The position numbers and the translations under genes were made by a program. Below are positions 58,796 to 64,000 of a stretch of 64,000 bases of DNA, piece after piece (positions within the stretch are counted from its first letter, which is position 1; every line of letters begins with the position of its first letter). The notes under the pieces are model-generated. The model did not search any database, was not told where the DNA came from, and was given only the letters and a program-made list of their open reading frames with translations. The stretch lies in assembly GCF_013409505.1 (NCBI RefSeq), contig NZ_JACCBN010000001.1:4030001-4094000 (forward strand), in the 5' to 3' direction. This DNA is from Actinomycetospora corticicola. Its GTDB lineage: Bacteria; Actinomycetota; Actinomycetes; Mycobacteriales; Pseudonocardiaceae.

Positions 58796-59733
58796 CGGCG
58801 GAATCACTGACCCGGCAGGACCCGGCGGACGACCCGACGCAGTTCCGCTGTTCGGCCGCCGCCCGCGAACGGGACGACCCGCTGTTCGCCTCCGCCCCGC
58901 CCGCCCGGCGCTGGCTCCTCGTGGAGCACCCCGGGCCGTGGGGCTTCCAGGCGCTCGGCGGCGCGGGCTTCTCCGCCCCCGTCGTCGAGGCGATCGACGA
59001 GTTCTGCCGCACCCACGAGGCACGCTTCCAGCTGATCCGCCGCACCGCCGCGCGCGGTGCTCCCACGGAGGCCGGCGGCCGCTTCGCCGTCGTCGACTCC
59101 CGGATCGGCCACGAGTCGGTGCGCTGGGGCCGGGTGGACTCGCCCGAGGCGCTGCCGAACGCCCTCGCCGACCTCGAGGCGTCCACGACGCCGTCGGACG
59201 ATCCCGTCTACCTGGTGTGCGCCCACGGCCGGCACGACGCGTGCTGCGCCATGCGCGGTCGCCCGGTGGCGGCGGTACTGGCGACCGAGTTCGCCGACCG
59301 CACCTGGGAGACCACGCACACCGGCGGGGACCGCTTCGCGGCCAACGTCGTACTGCTCCCCCACGGCCTCATCCTGGGACGGGTCCCCGCCACGGACGCG
59401 GTCCGCGTCGCCGAACGCTACGACGCCGGCGAGGTCGACCCGACGATGGTCCGCGGCCGCGCGGGGCTCGCGCCGGCCGTGCAGGGCGCCCAGCACCACG
59501 CCCGGCTCGCGCTCTCCGAGCACCGGGTGGCGGCACTCGCGCCGCTCGAGGTCACGCCCGACCCGACCGAGCCCGCCGTCGTGACCGTGCGGCTGGCCGG
59601 GCCCGAGGGACCGCTCGACGTCACCGTGCGGGAGCGGTGGATCCCTTCCGCGACCCCGCTGACCTGCAACGCGGGCCGTAACGCCTCGATGCGGACCTAC
59701 GACCTGGTGTCGCTCGGCCCGACCCGCCCGTAG
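58792..59733 (+). CDS. Sucrase/ferredoxin-like thioredoxin-fold Fe-S protein
   Basis: This 313-aa protein belongs to the sucrase/ferredoxin-like (Apd1/Aim32-related) family. It has C20 in FRCSAAA, the cluster-region motif VCAHGRHDACCAMRG, then THTGGDRFAANVVLLPHG with a conserved His, and a C-terminal CNAGR. Yeast relatives bind a 2Fe-2S cluster with Cys and His ligands. It is translationally coupled to the JmjC gene and may supply electrons to it. GTG 58792. The 3' end overlaps the convergent acyltransferase by 37 bp. Confidence 0.83.
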   Translation: MTAESLTRQDPADDPTQFRCSAAARERDDPLFASAPPARRWLLVEHPGPWGFQALGGAGFSAPVVEAIDEFCRTHEARFQLIRRTAARGAPTEAGGRFAVVDSRIGHESVRWGRVDSPEALPNALADLEASTTPSDDPVYLVCAHGRHDACCAMRGRPVAAVLATEFADRTWETTHTGGDRFAANVVLLPHGLILGRVPATDAVRVAERYDAGEVDPTMVRGRAGLAPAVQGAQHHARLALSEHRVAALAPLEVTPDPTEPAVVTVRLAGPEGPLDVTVRERWIPSATPLTCNAGRNASMRTYDLVSLGPTRP

Positions 59734-60896
59734 CGGCCGGGTCCGGCGTCCCACCAGGCCATCAGGCGGCGGTGGACCGGGCGTTCCACGGACTTCGTCA
59801 GGAGCCACCCGCACAGGACCCCGGTGACGATCATGAGGCCGGTCTGCAGCGTGGGGCCGACCCCGAGCTGCTGGGCCCGGCGCATCACCACGTAGCCGAC
59901 GGTCTGGTGGGTGAGGAAGACGCCGTAGGAGATGCCCGCGAGCCAGGTGACGGCGCGGTTGACTCGGTCGGGCAGCCGGTCACCCCAGTCGGGGCCGACG
60001 GCGGCCAGGGTCATCGCGACGATCCCGCACCCGATGAGGACGACGGCGGTCCAGTCGGTGTCCCACCCGGTGGTGGGGTCCAGCGCCGACGTCTGCAGCG
60101 CGTGCTCACCGATCGCGGCGATCTCGAGCGCGAGGAAGTGCGGCAGGCGCAGGCGGCCGGTCGAGTACATCCAGACCGCCACGCCGGCGACGAAGAGGTG
60201 CCAGCGGAAGATGCCGAGGCCGTCGACGACGTACCCGTACATCGTCCCGACGGGGAGCGTGGCCCGGTAGTACCACTGTGCGGCGGGCACGAGGACCGCG
60301 AGCCACAGCACCACCCGGAGTCCGACGCCGCGGCCGAGCGGGCCGCGCCACATCACCGCGGCCAGGCAGAACGCCATCAGCTGCAGCGGGATCGTCCAGT
60401 ACGAGCCGTCGACGAAGCCCCAGCTGGGGTCCCAGTGCCAGAGCATCACCAGGTTGGCCAGCAGGTCCCGCTTCCCCGGCAGGTACCAGCCGTCGGGAGC
60501 GAGGTAGCGCAGGAAGAGCCAGGCGTTCACCGTCGCGACGAAGAACGCGGGCAGCAGCCGGGCGAGCTTGCCCCACCACCAGCGGGCGGTCCCGCCGCGT
60601 CGGGCGCCGCCCCGCCGCACGGTCGCCGCCACGAAGTAGGCGGACAGGACCAGCAGCAGGCTCGCCCCGACCTGGTGCGGGAACGTGTAGTTCTTCGGCA
60701 GGATGTCGTGGTAGACGAGCGGGCCGATGAACGTCGAGTGGTAGAGCATCACCAGCAGGACGAACCCGCAGCGCAGGACGTCCCAGCTCACCCGTCGCGA
60801 CGACCCGCCGGGGGTCTTCTTCGGCGCGCCCGCCGTGCTCGGGACGTGCGTCGCCGGCGAGGCCGGTTGCTGCACGATGTCGGTCACCGCGGGCAC
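59697..60896 (-). CDS. Acyltransferase-3 family membrane protein
   Basis: This 399-aa protein has about ten membrane helices. The catalytic-His region appears as LLVMLYHSTFIGPLVYHD, followed by SLLLVLSAYFVAA and WWWGKLARLLPAFFV, typical of family-3 acyltransferases that modify exported sugars. GTG 60896 has no strong ribosome-binding site; GTG 60884-60887 is an alternative. The tail (59697-59733) overlaps the sucrase/ferredoxin gene on the other strand. Confidence 0.83.
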   Translation of the reverse strand: MPAVTDIVQQPASPATHVPSTAGAPKKTPGGSSRRVSWDVLRCGFVLLVMLYHSTFIGPLVYHDILPKNYTFPHQVGASLLLVLSAYFVAATVRRGGARRGGTARWWWGKLARLLPAFFVATVNAWLFLRYLAPDGWYLPGKRDLLANLVMLWHWDPSWGFVDGSYWTIPLQLMAFCLAAVMWRGPLGRGVGLRVVLWLAVLVPAAQWYYRATLPVGTMYGYVVDGLGIFRWHLFVAGVAVWMYSTGRLRLPHFLALEIAAIGEHALQTSALDPTTGWDTDWTAVVLIGCGIVAMTLAAVGPDWGDRLPDRVNRAVTWLAGISYGVFLTHQTVGYVVMRRAQQLGVGPTLQTGLMIVTGVLCGWLLTKSVERPVHRRLMAWWDAGPGRYGRVGPSDTRS

Positions 60897-60922
60897 GCTA
60901 GCAACGCACCGCGATCGTCAGC

Positions 60923-61222
60923 TCACGAGGCGTGGCGCTCCGCGCTCGGCGGGTCGTCCTGCGCCGCGGCCGGTCGGGTCGAACCGTTCGTGCTCACGCC
61001 GCCTTCACCGGACGTGCGGGTGGGCTCGGAGGAGCGGACCGACTCGGGCGCACGGGTCGGCTCGGAGGGACGCCCGTCCTCGGACATCGCCCGGCTCTCG
61101 GCCTTGAGGATGCGCATCGACTGGCCGAGACCGCGGGCCATGTCCGGCAGCTTCCGCGAGCCGAAGAGCAGCAGCACCACGACGATCACGATCGCCCAGT
61201 GCACCGGGCTCAGTGATCCCAT
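60923..61222 (-). CDS. tatA: Sec-independent (Tat) translocase protein TatA
   Basis: TatA (99 aa) forms the translocation pore. It has an N-terminal membrane helix (SPVHWAIVIVVVLLLFGSRK), the FGSRKLPDMARGLGQSM amphipathic helix and a polar Ser/Glu/Pro tail. ATG 61222 with GGTGGGA upstream. Likely clients in this window include the Tat-type lipoprotein at 40734. Confidence 0.9.
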   Translation of the reverse strand: MGSLSPVHWAIVIVVVLLLFGSRKLPDMARGLGQSMRILKAESRAMSEDGRPSEPTRAPESVRSSEPTRTSGEGGVSTNGSTRPAAAQDDPPSAERHAS

Positions 61223-61329
61223 CGTTCCCACCTCGCATCGTCCTCGGCCGCGTGCGCGGCCGTTCGGCCGAAGGGTAGACCCGAGATGGTGAGCATGAGG
61301 CAAAGACCGGTGGAAACCCACGGACGGGA

Positions 61330-61356
61330 GGTTTGGTGACGGTCCGTCCGGGGCGA
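61330..61356 (+). promoter_or_regulatory. Possible general-stress (sigma-B-type) promoter
   Basis: GGTTT (61330-61334) and GGGCGA (61351-61356) are 16 bp apart, 41 bp before the GlsB-like start. This resembles the GGTTT-N14-16-GGGTAT pattern, but the -10 half is imperfect. Confidence 0.3.
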
Positions 61357-61397
61357 CGTAGGGACTGCATCGTCACCTCGTCCGGAAAGGCGCCATC

Positions 61398-61676
61398 ATG
61401 ATTCTGACCATCCTCGGTTGGATCGTCTTCGGTCTCATCGTCGGCTTCATCGCCCGTGCCCTGGTCCCCGGCAAGGACAACATCGGCATCCTGCGCACGA
61501 TTCTGCTCGGCATCCTGGGTTCGGTCGTCGGCGGCCTGATCGTCGCCCTGTTCACCGGTGGTCTGCGCAGCGGCGCCGCCTTCAGCCCCGTGAGCTGGAT
61601 CGGCTCGATCGTCGTCGCGATCATCCTGCTGGTGATCTACAACAAGGTGACCGGTCGCAAGGGCGTCCGTCGCTGA
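61398..61676 (+). CDS. GlsB/YeaQ/YmgE family stress-response membrane protein
   Basis: This 92-aa protein has three membrane helices and the family pattern GLIVGFIARALVPG, then ILLGILGSVVGGLI. Members are stress-induced and of unclear function. ATG 61398 has AAAGG 7 bp upstream. A hairpin terminator follows directly. Confidence 0.9.
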   Translation: MILTILGWIVFGLIVGFIARALVPGKDNIGILRTILLGILGSVVGGLIVALFTGGLRSGAAFSPVSWIGSIVVAIILLVIYNKVTGRKGVRR

Positions 61677-61677
61677 C

Positions 61678-61695
61678 CCCTCCGAACGGAGGGTT
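61678..61695 (+). terminator. Hairpin terminator after the GlsB-like gene
   Basis: CCCTCC / GGAGGG with loop GAAC, followed by TT, starts 2 bp after the stop codon. Confidence 0.5.
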
Positions 61696-61726
61696 CCCCA
61701 CCGGCCCCGGAATCGGACCATGGGGC

Positions 61727-61750
61727 CGTTCGGTTGTGTACGACCGAACG
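61727..61750 (+). promoter_or_regulatory. Operator-like palindrome upstream of the OsmC-like gene
   Basis: CGTTCGGT and ACCGAACG (8 bp each) are separated by 8 bp, 24 bp before the ATG. A further CCGAACGG half-site lies at 61682-61689. This could be a repressor site for the peroxide-stress gene; no regulator is identified. Confidence 0.45.
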
Positions 61751-61773
61751 ATCCCCGAGTACAGGAGGCAAGG

Positions 61774-62211
61774 ATGCCGAGCCGCGACGCCACCACCCAC
61801 TGGGAAGGTGGACTCCAGGACGGGAAGGGCAGCGTCACGCTGGACTCGTCCAACGCCGGACAGTTCAACGTCTCCTTCCCGACGCGCGCCGAGAGCCCCA
61901 ACGGGCAGACCAGCCCCGAGGAGCTCATCGCCGCGGCGCACTCGTCGTGCCTCGCGATGAACCTCTCCGGCGTCCTGGGCAGCGAGAACCTGACCGCGAA
62001 GTCGATCGACGTCAGCGCCGAGGTGACGCTGTCGCCGGCGAAGGGCGGCGGGTTCGAGATCAGCGGCATCGCCATCACGCTCCGCGGCAAGGTCGACGGA
62101 GTCGACGACGCCAAGTTCAAGGAGCTGGCCAAGACCGCCGAGGAGACCTGCCCGGTCTCGAAGGCGCTCGCCGGCACCACGATCACCCTGGACGCGGCGC
62201 TCGAGAGCTGA
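61774..62211 (+). CDS. OsmC/Ohr-family peroxide-stress protein
   Basis: This 145-aa OsmC-type peroxiredoxin-like protein has the two catalytic cysteines, in AAHSSCLAMNLS (about Cys59) and TAEETCPVSKAL (about Cys126), which reduce organic peroxides. ATG 61774 follows AGGAGG. The signature TSPEELIAAAHSSC marks the OsmC subgroup rather than Ohr. Confidence 0.92.
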   Translation: MPSRDATTHWEGGLQDGKGSVTLDSSNAGQFNVSFPTRAESPNGQTSPEELIAAAHSSCLAMNLSGVLGSENLTAKSIDVSAEVTLSPAKGGGFEISGIAITLRGKVDGVDDAKFKELAKTAEETCPVSKALAGTTITLDAALES

Positions 62212-62222
62212 GCAGCCCCTCC

Positions 62223-62270
62223 ACGAACGGGCCGTCCGTCACCGTCTCCGGTGATGAACGGCCCGTTCGT
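62223..62270. terminator. Bidirectional terminator between the OsmC-like and MerR-PP2C genes
   Basis: ACGAACGGGCCGT (62223-62235) and ACGGCCCGTTCGT (62258-62270) form a perfect 13-bp stem, with an inner TCACCG/CGGTGA stem. The MerR-PP2C stop codon lies inside the hairpin. Confidence 0.7.
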
Positions 62271-63279
62271 CGTTTCCGGGCGCGACCAGATCCACGACGG
62301 CGCACGCCGCGTTGTCCGGCGCCCCGGCCTCCCGCACCTGCTCCAGGAGCTTCCCGACGACGGGTGCGGGCTCGGCGTCCGCGGTAAGCGTGCGGGCCAG
62401 CACCGCGTCGTCGAGCAGTGCCCAGACGCCGTCGGTGCAGAGCAGATAACGGTCGCCGACCCGGGCGGTACGCCGGTGCAGATCCGGCTCGTCCGTCCCC
62501 AGTGCCCGGGTCAACCGCGGCCGGTCGGGGTGGTCGATCGCCTCCTCCGGGGTCAGGCGTCCCTCGTCGATCAGGGACTGCACGTGGGTGTGATCGACCG
62601 TGAGCCGGGTGAGGACGCCGTCGCGCAGCAGGTAGGCCCGCGAGTCCCCCACGTGCGCGACGCCGACCCGGCTCCCGTCGCACCACAGCGCGGTGACGGT
62701 GGTGCCCCCGTCGCCCGTGGGCCCGATCCGCGCTGCAGCGGCCGCGAGGGCGTCGACCACGCGCGACCCGTCGGCCGCGATCACGGCCTCGACCGCGATC
62801 CGACTGGCGGTCGCCCCGCCGCCGTGGAACCCGTCGGCCACCACGGCCCGGTCACCCACCCAGGCCGCGCCGTCCTGCTGTTCCTCGCGACCGCCCCGCT
62901 CGAGGCCGCTCGCACCCACACACCGCACCGCACCCGTCGTCATGATCGTCTCCCTCCGCCACCGCGCGAGGAGGTCGGCGACGAGGTGCCGGCGTGCGGT
63001 CGTGTCGTGCTCGACCTGCCGCCACCAGGCCGCGAGGTCCGCGGCCGCCTCGTCGTCGGGCAGATCCACCAACACACCGATCCGGGCCAGTGGCATCCCG
63101 AGCCGCCGCAGCTCCGCGACCAGACGGGCTCGGCCCACCTGGTCGGCGTCGTAGCAGCGGTAGCCGGACGACGGGTCGACCGCTGCCGGCGTGACGAGAC
63201 CGAGCTCGTCGTAGAGCCGCAGCGCCTTCGGCGTCAGCCCGGACGCGACCGCGAACGCCCCGATCGTCATCCGGTCCAC
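62239..63279 (-). CDS. MerR-family regulator fused to a PP2C-type Ser/Thr phosphatase
   Basis: This 346-aa two-domain protein has an N-terminal MerR helix-turn-helix (MTIGAFAVASGLTPKALRLY, SGYRCYDADQVGRARLV; about 4-75), a helical connector, and from about 115 a PP2C domain. The phosphatase motifs are EQQDGAAW, VVADGFHGGG, VAHVGDSRAYLLRDG, LLCTDGVWALL and APDNAACAVV, so the metal-binding Asp residues appear intact. GTG 63279 has GGAGG 8 bp upstream. The fusion suggests a regulator whose partner or target is a phosphoprotein. Confidence 0.85.
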   Translation of the reverse strand: MDRMTIGAFAVASGLTPKALRLYDELGLVTPAAVDPSSGYRCYDADQVGRARLVAELRRLGMPLARIGVLVDLPDDEAAADLAAWWRQVEHDTTARRHLVADLLARWRRETIMTTGAVRCVGASGLERGGREEQQDGAAWVGDRAVVADGFHGGGATASRIAVEAVIAADGSRVVDALAAAAARIGPTGDGGTTVTALWCDGSRVGVAHVGDSRAYLLRDGVLTRLTVDHTHVQSLIDEGRLTPEEAIDHPDRPRLTRALGTDEPDLHRRTARVGDRYLLCTDGVWALLDDAVLARTLTADAEPAPVVGKLLEQVREAGAPDNAACAVVDLVAPGNDERAVHHRRR

Positions 63280-63411
63280 GTCGCCACCCTCCTCGATCCG
63301 GGTCGATCCCGGACCGGTCACCACGCTCGACGTTGACCCGAGGGCAAGGTCAAGCCCGCCGCCCATCCCGTGCCCAGGGCACGCACATCTCCGGTGACGA
63401 TCCTCGTGACC

Positions 63412-64000
63412 ATGGGGATCACGTGGGTGCTGCTCGCCGCCGTCCTGTTCGGCGTCGGATCGGTGGCGCAGGCGGCGGTCCTGGCGGCGCCCGGTGTCAC
63501 CTGGATGGCGATGCTGCGCCACCCCGCGTTCGTCGCGGGCACGCTCGCCGAGGCGCTGGGCGCGCTCGCGCACGTGATGGCGCTGCAGACGGTGTCGATG
63601 GCGGTCGCCCAGTGCGCCGTCAGCGGGAGCCTCGCCGTGACCGCCCTGGCCGCCCGGTGGTGGTTCGGCGCGCGCCTCGGCCTGCGCGGGATCGCCGCGG
63701 TCGGCGCCCTGTCCTCGTCGCTGGTGGTGCTGGCGTCGGTCGCCGGTCAGTCCGGGACCGCGACGGACACGGCCGTGCTCGAGGTCGGACTGTTCGTGAC
63801 GGCGGCCGTGGTCGGGCTGGCAGGACTCGCCGGGGCCGTGGCGGGCCGGGCCTGGTCGGTCGCCGCCTGCTCCGGACTGGGGTTCGCGGCCTGCTCGACG
63901 GCGGTCAAGCTCGTCGACCTCACCCACCCGCTGTCCGCGCTCACCTCGGGCCCCGCGCTCGCCGCCGCCGTGACCGGTGTCCTGGGCTGCCTGTGGTGGA
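63412..64000 (+). CDS. Polytopic membrane protein (DMT-transporter-like), 3' end cut
   Basis: The visible 196 residues form about six hydrophobic helices (WVLLAAVLFGVGSVAQAAVL, then LAEALGALAHVMALQTVSM), resembling EamA/DMT-type membrane proteins of actinobacteria. The function is unknown. ATG 63412 is chosen; in-frame GTG codons at 63394 and 63406 are alternatives and none has a strong ribosome-binding site. It is divergent from the MerR-PP2C gene. Confidence 0.65.
   Translation, partial: MGITWVLLAAVLFGVGSVAQAAVLAAPGVTWMAMLRHPAFVAGTLAEALGALAHVMALQTVSMAVAQCAVSGSLAVTALAARWWFGARLGLRGIAAVGALSSSLVVLASVAGQSGTATDTAVLEVGLFVTAAVVGLAGLAGAVAGRAWSVAACSGLGFAACSTAVKLVDLTHPLSALTSGPALAAAVTGVLGCLWW

Overview
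The window is very GC-rich, almost gene-solid and full of 4-bp ATGA/GTGA stop-start overlaps. It encodes actinobacterial hallmarks: menaquinone genes, Rex, BldC, SenX3-RegX3, the 33-residue ribosomal protein bS22 and a full Mrp antiporter. Gene order largely follows the Mycobacterium tuberculosis Rv0489-Rv0561c segment as I remember it (gpm, senX3, regX3, ppx, proC, hemACDB, hemL, ccs, menA, menD, menG, menJ). I infer a Pseudonocardiales-type actinomycete such as Pseudonocardia or Actinomycetospora; the genus cannot be fixed from this sequence alone. No rRNA, tRNA, CRISPR array, insertion sequence or prophage was seen.

Layout. 1-7148: nuoA to nuoG of complex I on the minus strand, with nuoG running off the left edge. 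7294-10123: a menaquinone/geranylgeranyl reductase, menG and a DUF3592 protein. 10266-16692: a six-gene mrp antiporter operon with fused MrpA/MrpB. 16772-21335: menD, a secreted protein, menA and a DUF4229 protein. 21552-25603: bldC, a small membrane protein, a three-gene cassette around a DUF692/MNIO enzyme, and a MinD-like ATPase. 25695-30469: cytochrome c maturation genes (ccsB, resB, ccdA, resA) and a histidine phosphatase. 30466-38941: the haem operon (rex, hemA, hemC, cobA-hemD, hemB, three small membrane proteins, then hemL). 39051-42261: a membrane molybdopterin oxidoreductase, two ferritin-like proteins and a glutaredoxin. 42679-45211: an ECF sigma factor with a DUF5667 partner. 45298-51605: HAD hydrolase, RDD protein, acyltransferase, SDR, bS22, HTH protein, proC and a TIM-barrel protein. 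51602-56899: a Tyr/Gly/Ser-repeat membrane protein, ppx, regX3, senX3 and gpmA. 57055-59733: a DGGA-repeat protein with a JmjC/cupin oxygenase and a sucrase/ferredoxin-like protein. 59697-64000: acyltransferase, tatA, GlsB-like and OsmC-like stress proteins, a MerR-PP2C fusion and a truncated membrane protein.

How it works together. Much of the window builds and tunes the aerobic respiratory chain: complex I, the quinone pool, haem, c-type cytochromes, ion balance and the NADH sensor Rex. Rex-operator-like palindromes lie before rex-hemACDB and, unexpectedly, before the menaquinone reductase gene. A PhoP/RegX3-type box lies upstream of senX3.

The two most interesting loci are small three-gene cassettes that look like protein-modification systems. 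One is a Cys/Gly/Ser-tailed membrane protein with a DUF692 (MNIO) oxidase and a small partner (22333-24424). The other is a five-fold 22-residue GHGP/DGGA repeat protein with a ribosomal-oxygenase-like JmjC enzyme and an Fe-S protein (57055-59733). In both, the enzyme family is recognisable but the substrate assignment is inference.
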